A stretch of DNA of 64,000 nucleotides from an uncultured Alphaproteobacteria bacterium (lineage in GTDB: Bacteria; Pseudomonadota; Alphaproteobacteria; RF32; CAG-239): positions 124,001-188,000 of the forward strand of contig CAKQRQ010000001.1 of the NCBI GenBank assembly GCA_934271465.1, in the 5' to 3' direction. The position numbers were made by a program, and so were the translations under genes. Positions 33,322-41,517 of the stretch are shown piece after piece; position 1 is the first letter of the stretch, and each line of letters starts with the position of its first letter. The notes beneath the pieces are model-generated. The model was not told the DNA's origin and did not search any database. It saw only the letters and a program-made list of their open reading frames with translations.

Positions 33322-34620
33322 TTACTCTTCGTCATCGTCTTTGAGGCGCACAATGTCCGCCCCGACAGATTTCAGTTTTTCTTCCAGTTTTTCATAACCG
33401 CGGTCCAAGTGGTAAACACGGTTGACTATTGTTTCGCCTTCGGCCACAAGTCCGGCCAGAATCAGTGCAAACGACGCGCGCAAATCCGTTGCCATGACCG
33501 GCGCGCCGGACAGTTTTTTGACACCGCGGACAATTGCAGAGGCATGGCCGTGAACATTAATATTTGCCCCCATACGCAACAGCTCCGGCACATGCATAAA
33601 GCGGTTTTCAAAAATGGTTTCGGTAACCATAGACGCGCCCTCGGCCGTCATCATCAAGGCCAAGAACTGCGCCTGCAAATCCGTCGGGAATCCGGGGAAC
33701 GGCTCGGTCATAATATCCTGCCCGACCAGCGTGCGCCCTTTGGCGTCTACAATAATTCCCGTTTCTGTTTCGGTAATACCGACACCCATATCTTTGAGCA
33801 CCTGCAGCGGACGGCGCAAGGTTTCAGGACGGGCGTTAATCAGCTCGATTTTACCCCGCGTAATGGCGGCCGCCACGGCATAAGATCCGGCCTCGATACG
33901 ATCGGCAATAATTTTGTGAACGGCGCCATGGAGCTTGTCTACACCATCAATAGTCAACACGGCTGTATCTATTCCCTCAATTTTGGCACCCATGGCATTG
34001 AGCATCCGTGCCAAGTCTCCGATTTCGGGCTCTTTGGCGGCATTTTCAAGAATCGTGCGGCCTTCGGCCAAAACCGCCGCCATCATCACATTGCAGGTCG
34101 CACCGACCGACACCCCCGGAAAAATAATGTGCGCGCCTTTCAAGCGACCATCTGTTTCGGCGTGAATATAGCCGTTTTTGATTTCAATCTTCGCGCCCAT
34201 CTGCTCAAGCGATGATAGATGAATATCCATCGGACGCGCTCCGATGGCACAGCCCCCCGGAAGCGACAACTCGCATTTGCCGTAACGCGCCAACAGAGGC
34301 CCCAAGACATAGTATGACGCCCGCATTTTGCGCACATAATCATAAGGCGCGGTCAAGCTTTCAGCCTGTTTTGTGCGGTAGGAATAGGTCTTGGAGGCAT
34401 GTCCGTCAACAAAATCATCAAATTCATTGATTTTTGTGCCCAGCTGCGTCAAAAGCGCATTCATCGCCCTGATATCGGACAACATGGGCATATTGGTCAA
34501 AGTGATGGTCTCGTCTGTCAACAAGCTGGCGCAAATCAGCGGAAGCGCGGCATTTTTAGCGCCGCTGATAAAGATTTTGCCTTCAAGGACTTTGCCGCCG
34601 CGAATCTTAATTCTGTCCAT
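33322..34620 (-). CDS. murA: UDP-N-acetylglucosamine 1-carboxyvinyltransferase
   Basis: 432 aa. First committed step of peptidoglycan synthesis (PEP plus UDP-GlcNAc). N-terminal KIFISGAKNAALPL with catalytic Lys-Asn, PGGCAIGARPMDIH with the active-site Cys (so fosfomycin sensitivity is expected from this residue), PGVSVGATCNVMMAA, PGFPTDLQAQFLALM and the closing DLRASFALILAGLVAEGETIVNRVYHLDRGYE. About ten residues longer than usual because of an acidic tail (LKDDDEE). Confidence 0.97.
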   Translation of the reverse strand: MDRIKIRGGKVLEGKIFISGAKNAALPLICASLLTDETITLTNMPMLSDIRAMNALLTQLGTKINEFDDFVDGHASKTYSYRTKQAESLTAPYDYVRKMRASYYVLGPLLARYGKCELSLPGGCAIGARPMDIHLSSLEQMGAKIEIKNGYIHAETDGRLKGAHIIFPGVSVGATCNVMMAAVLAEGRTILENAAKEPEIGDLARMLNAMGAKIEGIDTAVLTIDGVDKLHGAVHKIIADRIEAGSYAVAAAITRGKIELINARPETLRRPLQVLKDMGVGITETETGIIVDAKGRTLVGQDIMTEPFPGFPTDLQAQFLALMMTAEGASMVTETIFENRFMHVPELLRMGANINVHGHASAIVRGVKKLSGAPVMATDLRASFALILAGLVAEGETIVNRVYHLDRGYEKLEEKLKSVGADIVRLKDDDEE

Positions 34621-34759
34621 GTTTTATCTCCTGTTTGAGCGCTTCGCGTTTTTTCTGCTGCTGTTTTCTTTTTTCAAGATTCTTTTGAAGCGCACGCGCC
34701 TCGCGGTCAACACGCTGCGTGCTGCGGGGCTTTTTATCCGATTTTTGACTTGTTGTCAT
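34607..34759 (-). CDS. 50-aa basic/coiled protein overlapping murA start
   Basis: ATG at 34759 with AAGGAACAGGGT upstream, 50 codons, very Lys/Gln/Arg-rich and helical (DREARALQKNLEKRKQQQKKREALKQE). Its stop overlaps the first 14 bases of murA in another frame, so translation is probably coupled. No family recognised. Confidence 0.55.
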   Translation of the reverse strand: MTTSQKSDKKPRSTQRVDREARALQKNLEKRKQQQKKREALKQEIKHGQN

Positions 34760-34956
34760 ACCCTGTTCCTTATTTTTAAATATTTCTCATTTATCAGTTA
34801 TACTATAAAAAAATAAAAAAATAAGTCAAATAAAGAAAAAATCCCTTGATTTTTGCAAAATGGTTTTGTATGGTGACTGTCGCAATGCAAAATATATCTT
34901 TGTTGCTTTGATTTTAGAGCCGCGCACCCTTGGTTAAAGTTGAGAAAATTTATTTT

Positions 34957-35384
34957 GCCGCTATAGCTCAGTGGTAGAGCACACCCTTGGTAACGGGATG
35001 GCTAAGCAGAAAGTTGCCCTTTGGCAAGTTTTTGTCTGTAACATCTTAGAAAACCTTAGCGAGTAAGGATAGCGACCGCTTCCGCGGCGAGCTTAGGTTC
35101 CTAAGGGGAGTAAGTCCGAAGGGCTTACGATGCCACCCTGAATGCTAGAGTTAAAAAAGTTTATTATTTTGCCGCTATAGCTCAGTGGTAGAGCACACCC
35201 TTGGTAACGGGATGGCTAAGCAAAAAGTTGCCCTTTGGCAAGTTTTTGTCTGTAACATCTTAGAAAACCTTAGCGAGTAAGGATAGCAACCGCTTCCGCG
35301 ACGAGCTTAGGTTCCTAAGGGGAGTAAGTCCGAAGGGCTTACGACGCCACCCTGAATGCTAGAGTTAAAAAAGTTTATTATTTT
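34957..35384 (+). repeat. two 214-bp tandem units with tRNA-Thr 5' half plus structured insert
   Basis: Units 34957-35170 and 35171-35384 are exactly 214 bp each and differ at about four sites. Each begins with the first 37 bases of the adjacent tRNA-Thr, identical up to the end of the anticodon loop, then diverges. The insert can fold into consecutive hairpins (unit 1): TTGCC/GGCAA at 35014, CCTTA/TAAGG at 35054, CCGC/GCGG at 35076, CTTAG/CTAAG at 35092, and GTAAGTCC-GAA-GGGCTTAC at 35110-35128. The last resembles a displaced T-arm. The acceptor 3' strand is missing, so the units are not normal tRNAs. A shorter trace of the anticodon arm (GCACCCTTGGTTAAA) lies at about 34924. Confidence 0.85.
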
Positions 35385-35459
35385 GCCGCTATAGCTCAGT
35401 GGTAGAGCACACCCTTGGTAAGGGTGGGGTCGTAAGTCCGATTCTTACTAGCGGCACCA
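35385..35459 (+). tRNA. tRNA-Thr (GGT)
   Basis: Complete cloverleaf: acceptor GCCGCTA/TAGCGGC, D-stem GCTC/GAGC, anticodon stem CACCC/GGGTG with loop TTGGTAA (anticodon GGT), T-arm GTAAG-TCCGATT-CTTAC, discriminator A, encoded CCA. The T-loop starts TCC instead of the usual TTC. Followed by a terminator. Confidence 0.97.
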
Positions 35460-35465
35460 GTTTTG

Positions 35466-35491
35466 AAAAAGCACCTTTTGAGGTGCTTTTT
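35466..35491 (+). terminator. terminator of tRNA-Thr
   Basis: AAAAAGCACCT / AGGTGCTTTTT with a 4-nt loop and a T-run, 6 bases after CCA. Confidence 0.9.
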
Positions 35492-35608
35492 TTTGTTGGT
35501 ATAACTGACTCTCGTAAAGTCCGATAATTTCGTTCTTTAAAACAGCGACTTTTCATCAATTATCTGATTTTTAAGATTTATTTTAAATTTTTGAATTATA
35601 TTGCAAGC

Positions 35609-36349
35609 ATGATAGAAGATTATATAAATAATGAATTCTGCAATCCGTTTGATGAAAAACCGCGAAATTTCTTTATGAAATTAGAACATTGCGGAAGGTA
35701 TCTTTATGCCTTGGATAACATCACGGGCAAGGATGTTATTGCGGATATCTCTTGTGCCACAGGTTATGGTAGCGATCTCTTGGCTCAGAAAGCAAAATTC
35801 GTTATCGGTGCGGATATTAACGATAGATACTTAAAAGAAGCAAATAGAAATTATAAACGTAAAAACCTTAAATTCCTCAAAACAGATTTAAATAATAACA
35901 TAGATTTATCTGCTTATAATATATCTACTATTATCAGTTTTGAAACAATAGAACACACCCATAATCCTTTTGCGGTTATCAAAAAATTTTATAATATTCT
36001 GCCTTACGGCGGCAGGCTGATTTTATCTTTTCCGAATTCTAAAAATGAAACGCTTGATGAAAACGGAAAAAACTTAGACCCATTCCATTTGTCAGTGATA
36101 GAATATGAAAAAATGCTGAATTATTTGAGTGATATGGGATTCGAAATTAATCGCATATTGGGGCAAAGTTTTATTAACAGGCTTATTGCTCAAGTGCTCA
36201 AAATAGAAGAAGATTTAAGTGTAAATTTAGAAAATTTATATAATTATTCTCCAAAAAACATTTTACAACAAAGCAAACTTTTAGCATATCCTAATGATGT
36301 AGATATTGAGAAAAGTTATTCATTTGTTTTTGATTTGATTAAAAAGTAG
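35609..36349 (+). CDS. class I SAM-dependent methyltransferase
   Basis: 246 aa. Motif I is DISCATGYGSDLLA (a variant of the Gly-rich loop), acidic end of strand 2 VIGADIN, motif TIISFETIEHTHNP and post-motif LPYGGRLILSFPN. Resembles small-molecule or sugar/lipid methyltransferases of the UbiE-like group; substrate unknown. Markedly more AT-rich than core genes. First cargo gene after tRNA-Thr. Start at ATG 35609, since a TTG 18 bases upstream has no site. Confidence 0.8.
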   Translation: MIEDYINNEFCNPFDEKPRNFFMKLEHCGRYLYALDNITGKDVIADISCATGYGSDLLAQKAKFVIGADINDRYLKEANRNYKRKNLKFLKTDLNNNIDLSAYNISTIISFETIEHTHNPFAVIKKFYNILPYGGRLILSFPNSKNETLDENGKNLDPFHLSVIEYEKMLNYLSDMGFEINRILGQSFINRLIAQVLKIEEDLSVNLENLYNYSPKNILQQSKLLAYPNDVDIEKSYSFVFDLIKK

Positions 36350-36612
36350 CTCAAGCTTATATCCCAACTTCTTGTATTCATCATAAAAATTAGTCCGATA
36401 CTCGCATAGTAGCGCGCACCATTTGTTGATTTCAGGCGTTTTTAGCAACTTATCAAACGGCTTTCTTATTGAAAAACAAAGATTTTTTCCTTCCGTTTTG
36501 CAGTCCGATAAGATTAAATTTAAAATATCTCTTTTTTCGTGCTAAGAATTGGACTTTTTAGAAAAACACCAATATGAACCTCGTGGATTTCTACTAAAGT
36601 TTTTTTGAAAAA
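36350..36612 (-). repeat. degenerate accessory repeat, copy 1
   Basis: About 260 bases on the 3' side of the methyltransferase, closely related to 41232-41517. On the minus strand it reads as a decayed coding stretch (SRNPRGSYWCFSKKS..., stop, ...EGKNLCFSIRKPFD...NKWCALLCEYRTNFYDEYKK) with frames kept better than chance between copies. Contains GTCCGATACT at 36393, GTCCGATAAG at 36503 and an inverted ATTGGAC at 36548. Confidence 0.7.
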
Positions 36613-36685
36613 ATTAAACCTCTGCCAGCATTGCAGAGTTTTTTAAAATTATTGCAGCAAATTCTTATATTTTCTGTCTTGTTTA

Positions 36686-36997
36686 TCAGTCATACTCATT
36701 AGTATAGCCTTCTACTTGTTCTCGACAAATAGCCCTTTCTTTTTTGTCTTTAATGCTACCACATAAAGAAGACTTATTTTGTACAGTTGCTTTACATGTT
36801 TTCCGCATATCTTTGTCTTCAATACTATTGCATAGAGAAGTTCGATTCTGTATAAGTGCTCTACAAGCTTGCCGTGCATCTTTATTTTTTATAGTTGAAC
36901 AATTTGAAGAAAATACTGAATTAGCAAGTAATAAACTTGCAATCACCATTATAAAAAAAATAAATTTATTCGTTAAGCACTTACGAACCATTTTCAT
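36686..36997 (-). CDS. small secreted Cys-repeat protein
   Basis: 103 aa. Membrane/signal segment at about 11-30 (FIFFIMVIASLLLANSVFS), then three short repeats of the pattern C-x-x-I-K-(N/D)-K-x-x-R-x-x-C-(K/R)-A-x-x-Q-N, with six to seven Cys likely paired in the periplasm. No known family. AT-rich; weak start context. Confidence 0.65.
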   Translation of the reverse strand: MKMVRKCLTNKFIFFIMVIASLLLANSVFSSNCSTIKNKDARQACRALIQNRTSLCNSIEDKDMRKTCKATVQNKSSLCGSIKDKKERAICREQVEGYTNEYD

Positions 36998-37039
36998 TAT
37001 GTTATAGTATCCTTATTATAGTAGCTATTTACTTTAAAA

Positions 37040-38401
37040 CTACAATGGGCTTAGATGAACGTCTGAACTTATTAATTCTTTTTTATTATTAAATATGCAT
37101 TCTCCTTCATATTTAGTAATTTTTCCTTTGTTGTTCTTTGCTTGAAACCAGATAGTGATTTTTACACTGTTTTTATTATTTGTGCGTTCAGCCATCCAAT
37201 ATCCCATTACATCATGTTTATATCCTTTAGAGTATTTGCTATTGTTTTTTATTCTGTTTTCACACAGCGGAAGATATCTTTCCTCTTGTCTTTCATCACA
37301 AGTTAAATTTGCTATATGCGGCCACGAAGAAAGACTCTCATTTGTAACTTTATAATTACGCATTGCCATTTCTGTTACTGCAAGAGTATAACAATCACAC
37401 CATTCATTTCGGTTATACTGGTTGTTTTTCCATGCATGATCATTTATCCATATTGAGCTTTTGCAATTTGCTTCTATTTTAGAAAGCTCAGCTAAAAAAT
37501 TTTTTATAGAAGGATATTCAACAAATTCAACAGTTGATGGAATTTTATCTGATACATATCCAAATCTTCCGTCAACAGCTATTTTATGCCATCCATTTTT
37601 GTATCCAAAATATGGAAATATTTCTCCATATAAAACACGATTATCTATAATTTTACCATTAGGCTCAGCTCTAACATTAATATAATCCTTTTTTATTCGT
37701 AAATATTGTATTGTCTTTGGATTATATATAGTTGTAGAGGGTGTTGAATCCGGTAAAACTATGTTCCACAGAATTATTGCAACTATACAGATTACGAAAA
37801 ATGTAATTATGTTGGATCTTTTTTTAGATTGATTAAATTCATCAATATTTATACCACAATGAACACATTTTTTAGCAGAATCGCTTATTTTCTTTTTACA
37901 TTTAGGACACTTAATTAACACTGAGCTTTTTTTTCCATCTTTTAAAAATGGATAACCACACTCAGGACAAATGTCTTTTGCTAATGAAACATCTGCTTTG
38001 CAATCAGGGCATTTTTTGTATAACTGGGTACCACATGAAATACAATATTTTGCTTTAATATTATTATCCGCTTTGCATTTAGGACATGTTATTATTAATA
38101 CCGAACCGCACTCTGGACAAAATTTTTGGGTTTTATCTAATTCTGCTCCACAATTATAACATTTATTTTCCAAACTATTCGATATATTTTTTTCTGTGTT
38201 AGCTTCTACACGACCACCACATTTAACACACCTATATCCTGGACGGAAACGAGGAAAAAAAGCCACTAAAATCAGCCATACAAAAAACCATAAACCGGAT
38301 GTAACTATCGCCAAAAATATATGGACAAGACAACCGCCCGGATTATTTTGTGCTGATACATTTTCTTTACACGCTTCACACCAACCTTGTATAATGCTCA
38401 T
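37040..38401 (-). CDS. multi zinc-ribbon membrane protein with SH3-like domain
   Basis: 453 aa. N-terminal Cys pairs flank a membrane helix (about 26-50). Then come about five CxxC...CxxC zinc ribbons (60-190: CVKCGG, CYNCGAEL..CPECG, CPKCKAD..CISCG, CPDCKAD..CPECG, CPKCKKK..CVHCG), a second membrane helix (about 197-217), and an SH3b-like domain (IKKDYINVRAEPNGKIIDNRVLYGE..YKNGWHKIAVDGRFGYV). The C-terminal Cys-containing domain is of unknown type. The ribbons likely sit inside and the SH3 part outside. GAAAGGAAC precedes the ATG. Confidence 0.75.
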   Translation of the reverse strand: MSIIQGWCEACKENVSAQNNPGGCLVHIFLAIVTSGLWFFVWLILVAFFPRFRPGYRCVKCGGRVEANTEKNISNSLENKCYNCGAELDKTQKFCPECGSVLIITCPKCKADNNIKAKYCISCGTQLYKKCPDCKADVSLAKDICPECGYPFLKDGKKSSVLIKCPKCKKKISDSAKKCVHCGINIDEFNQSKKRSNIITFFVICIVAIILWNIVLPDSTPSTTIYNPKTIQYLRIKKDYINVRAEPNGKIIDNRVLYGEIFPYFGYKNGWHKIAVDGRFGYVSDKIPSTVEFVEYPSIKNFLAELSKIEANCKSSIWINDHAWKNNQYNRNEWCDCYTLAVTEMAMRNYKVTNESLSSWPHIANLTCDERQEERYLPLCENRIKNNSKYSKGYKHDVMGYWMAERTNNKNSVKITIWFQAKNNKGKITKYEGECIFNNKKELISSDVHLSPL

Positions 38402-38580
38402 AAAAAGTTCCTTTCATAATTAGCCCTTAAAGAAAAACAAAGGAAAGACACAAAACTAATCTAAGAAAATGTAACAGTTTTAATATTACAAGTAAATGTA
38501 TTTTCAGAAAATAATAACATTGCACCCCTTAATATTTCCCAAAATACTTGTTTTGTTATAAAAAACACAAAAATTCAAAT

Positions 38581-39111
38581 TTATTTCAGTTTTTCAAACC
38601 ATTTATCTGATTTAGTTTTAGTGTTTTCTTTCCAAAGTTGTTCAAAACGAACAATATATTTATTAATTATATTTAGATTCCCTTCTAGGAATAAACAATT
38701 TTCACTATTCTTATTACTGGCTGGGTTTGTCCAGTTAAATGATCCTGTTGAGGCAATTTTTTTGTCATAAACAGCAAATTTATTATGCTCAATTTTATGT
38801 CTGCTATTTACACGTATGTTAACACCATCCTTATATAAATCAATGACTTTCGATGATTTCGAAGAAGCTTGTAACTTATCAGTTAAGATTCTTAATTTAA
38901 CACCTCGATGATGTGCTTTTTTCAACGCCTCAACAATTTTATCATTATTTATAGAATATACAGCGGCATCTATAGTTTCTTGAGAACTGTCTATAAACTC
39001 TACAATAGTTTTTTCACACTGCTTTGATGGCGTAAATTTAACATCAATCCTTGCAAAACAAGGAAAGGATAAAAAAATTAATAGGATAATAACAAATAAA
39101 ACCTTTTTCAT
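38581..39111 (-). CDS. secreted phospholipase D-family nuclease (Nuc-like)
   Basis: 176 aa. Signal peptide MKKVLFVIILLIFLSFPCFA, then a single HKD domain: KIEHNKFAVYDKKIASTGSFNWT (H-x-K-x4-D plus G-S-x-N). Single-motif members such as the plasmid-encoded Nuc work as dimers and degrade DNA in the periplasm. Stands alone in the accessory region. Confidence 0.88.
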   Translation of the reverse strand: MKKVLFVIILLIFLSFPCFARIDVKFTPSKQCEKTIVEFIDSSQETIDAAVYSINNDKIVEALKKAHHRGVKLRILTDKLQASSKSSKVIDLYKDGVNIRVNSRHKIEHNKFAVYDKKIASTGSFNWTNPASNKNSENCLFLEGNLNIINKYIVRFEQLWKENTKTKSDKWFEKLK

Positions 39112-39305
39112 ATTAGGTATTATGACTAAATAAATTTAGCTGTCAACAATTTTGTTCTATAATTGTTCTTTTGCGTGGATTTTATAATACAATCTCAATC
39201 ATAGCAAAATGTTACCAATGCGGTGAGTTTTAGGGGCTCGCTGATGAATGGCTGCACCCCCTCAAAATCAACAGGTCGAAATTTTCACTTTCGTAAAGAA
39301 AAGTG

Positions 39306-40463
39306 TCACGATTGGTTACTTTCAGAGCTTAATAAATTAATATATCCTGTATAAGCATACGTTTGCCCCCATTTTTTCTCAGACGTATTAGTTAAAATTT
39401 CTAAATCTATTAACCGATTGATAGAGCTAATAATTGTTGGGCGCGACAGCTTTATTTTAGCCTCGATTTCCGCAACTGTTAAAATAGGTTTTTGTTCAAA
39501 TTGCTCAAAAACGATTTTGGCAGATGTCTGAGCTTTACCCAAGGATGTCAATTTTTGTTCGTCATCCGCAAACAATTTTTGAATAAGGACTATTGTCTTT
39601 CTTGCATCATCAGACGTTTCTATGACTCCTTCCAAAAAGAATTGAATCCAACTTTCCCAATCGCCTTGATAGCGGACATTGTTTAAATGTTCATAATATA
39701 GCGTGCGATTTTTCTTAAAAAACAAGCTTAAATATAAAAACGGCGATTTGAGAAGTCCTTTAACACAAAGAAAAAACGTTATCAATAAACGGCCTAATCG
39801 CCCGTTTCCATCTAAAAACGGATGTATTGTTTCAAATTGAACATGAATAAGAGCCGCTTTAACTAAAGAAGGTATATTATCTTCTTCATTTATAAAATTT
39901 TCCAATCTGCTCAAAACATCCAACAGCTTGTCCGGAGGACAAGGAACAAAACGAGCATTACCCGGACGTGTTCCGCCAATCCAATTTTGCGAAGAACGAA
40001 ACTCTCCGGGAGATTTTGTTTTGCCTCGCGAGTTTTTAAGTAAAATGGCATGAATTTCTTTAATTAAACGCAAAGCCAGAGGAAATCCCTCGTTTATCCT
40101 TTTTATGCCATGATTAAGAGCGGCAACATAAGAAGATACTTCTGAAGCGTCTTCAACCGGAATTCCTTGTGTTTGTTGAGCCTCATATTTTAATAAATCA
40201 TCAAGTGTCGATTGTGTCCCTTCAATTTGTGATGACAATAAAGCTTCTTTGCGAACATACATATAATTTATGATTGCGGAATTTGGAACAGTTGAAATGA
40301 CACCATTTAATGCACCAATAGCCTGATTGGCTTTTTCCAGAAGCGGTGAAACAGCCATAATATCGATTTCCGGTTTTGGCGGCAAATCATTGGGAACAAA
40401 GGCATTATAAGATTCTGATGTTATCGAACATTTAACTAATTTTCCTTGTATTCCTCTTTTCAT
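39306..40463 (-). CDS. Fic family protein with N-terminal inhibitory motif and wHTH
   Basis: 385 aa. Fic_N region with inhibitory helix SSQIEGTQSTLDDLL ((S/T)-x3-E-(G/N)), catalytic FIC motif HPFLDGNGRLGR, and C-terminal winged helix (LTVAEIEAKIKLSRPTIISSINRLIDLEIL). Complete active site predicts AMP or other nucleotide transfer onto a protein target, kept in check by the inhibitory Glu. A widespread mobile-element-associated type. Flanked by AT-rich spacer DNA. Confidence 0.92.
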   Translation of the reverse strand: MKRGIQGKLVKCSITSESYNAFVPNDLPPKPEIDIMAVSPLLEKANQAIGALNGVISTVPNSAIINYMYVRKEALLSSQIEGTQSTLDDLLKYEAQQTQGIPVEDASEVSSYVAALNHGIKRINEGFPLALRLIKEIHAILLKNSRGKTKSPGEFRSSQNWIGGTRPGNARFVPCPPDKLLDVLSRLENFINEEDNIPSLVKAALIHVQFETIHPFLDGNGRLGRLLITFFLCVKGLLKSPFLYLSLFFKKNRTLYYEHLNNVRYQGDWESWIQFFLEGVIETSDDARKTIVLIQKLFADDEQKLTSLGKAQTSAKIVFEQFEQKPILTVAEIEAKIKLSRPTIISSINRLIDLEILTNTSEKKWGQTYAYTGYINLLSSESNQS

Positions 40464-40605
40464 TTTGACCTCTGTTTCATAAAATTTCTCTTACAATAAG
40501 TTAATAATAACATACTAAGTTTAATTTTTCACTAAAAAAGTTAAACTTGCTTAATTATCTTTAATTTTCTCAAAAAGAAAGTTAAAGATAAGCCGATTAC
40601 TTTGA

Positions 40606-40708
40606 AAGACTATCCATAAAAAGCTCAATTTTCATGCTCAAAATCTTAAAATCCTTATACTTTTGGGTCCGATAATATCTATTTCAAAATCTCTTTTTTC
40701 GTGCCTTA
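40606..40708 (-). repeat. degenerate accessory repeat, copy 3 (internally deleted)
   Basis: Short form of the repeats at 36350 and 41232. The left part matches their left end, the right part (ATATCTATTTCAAAATCT..TCGTGCC) matches the section right of their second GTCCGATAAT, and the two join at a single GTCCGATAAT (40667). That is the product expected from recombination between the two motif copies. The rest of 40464-40790 shows nothing else. Confidence 0.65.
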
Positions 40709-40790
40709 AGCCAAATTACTGCCATATTTTGATTAATCTAAATTAAACCATTTTGCCTTACACTTATAGCAAGACAGCAAGGAATAAAAA

Positions 40791-41231
40791 ATGATTACAT
40801 CCAGCAGGTGGCAACATATTTTAGGCGTTGCGAGAAAATGCAAAGAATTTGCCGTAAAGCTTAAGCCAAATAACAATAAATTTGCAGAAGATATGTTTTT
40901 ATTAGGTATGCTGCACGATATTGGCTACGAATTTACAGAAAACAATGCTTCTCATGCCTATGTTGGCGGAGAAATACTTAAGAGGTCGGGTTACAAATAT
41001 TGGCAAGTTGTGGCGAACCACGGCAATGAAACTGTTAAAGATATGCCTGATGAATTATTTATTGTAAATTGTGCAGATATGTCAACCGGGCCTAACGGCG
41101 AAAATTTTACGTTTGATGAAAGGCTTGATGAAATTGCCTCAAGGTTCGGTAAAGATACTAATGCTTATAAAAAATGCGTTATAGAAACAGATAATTTGAG
41201 AAAGGATAAGAGATATAAAATTCTATTTTAA
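40791..41231 (+). CDS. HD-domain protein
   Basis: 146 aa, small stand-alone HD phosphohydrolase. RWQHILGVARKCKEFA supplies the first His, GMLHDIGYEF the HD pair, SHAYVGGEIL a further His, and VNCADMSTGPNG the closing Asp. Likely acts on a nucleotide or phosphate ester. AAGGAATAAAAA precedes the ATG. Cargo gene enclosed by repeat copies 3 and 2. Confidence 0.8.
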   Translation: MITSSRWQHILGVARKCKEFAVKLKPNNNKFAEDMFLLGMLHDIGYEFTENNASHAYVGGEILKRSGYKYWQVVANHGNETVKDMPDELFIVNCADMSTGPNGENFTFDERLDEIASRFGKDTNAYKKCVIETDNLRKDKRYKILF

Positions 41232-41517
41232 GCACTCTGCAAACAACTCAAGTTTTCTACTGAAAGTCTTAAAATCATAATAATTTTTAGTCCGATAATT
41301 GCACAGTATCGTGCACCATTTATTAGTTTCAGCCGTTTTGATGAGTTCATCGAACGGCTTATTTATTGAAAAACATAGATTTTTCCTTCAATTTTGCAGT
41401 CCGATAATATCAATTTTAAAATCTCTTTTTTCGTGCCAAGAATCGGACTTTTTAGAAAAACACCAATATGAACCTCGTGGATTTCTACTAAAGTTTTTTG
41501 AGATTTTTTGAAAAAAT
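41232..41517 (-). repeat. degenerate accessory repeat, copy 2
   Basis: About 285 bases; close relative of copy 1 with the same order of blocks, GTCCGATAAT at 41290 and 41399, and inverted ATCGGAC at 41442. Minus-strand reading gives SRNPRGSYWCFSKKSDSWHEKRDF, then a frameshift, then NLCFSINKPFDELIKT..NKWCTILCNYRTKNYYDFK, so it looks like a pseudogene fragment copied several times. Confidence 0.7.

Noticed and set aside
33409..34215. 268-codon plus-strand frame opposite murA
   Set aside because: Fully antisense to a certain gene, no start site, His/Asn/Arg-rich shadow composition.
34957..35384. Group I intron or tmRNA interpretation of the tRNA-linked repeat units
   Set aside because: None of the conserved group I core strings or tmRNA end and tag features are visible, and the third copy is an intact uninterrupted tRNA.
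41299..41511. Plus-strand 70-codon frame in repeat copy 2
   Set aside because: Conserved amino-acid pattern between copies lies on the minus strand, not in this frame.
35519..41517. Integron cassette array
   Set aside because: No integron integrase and no GTTRRRY-type attC core pairs; the repeats look like decayed coding DNA.
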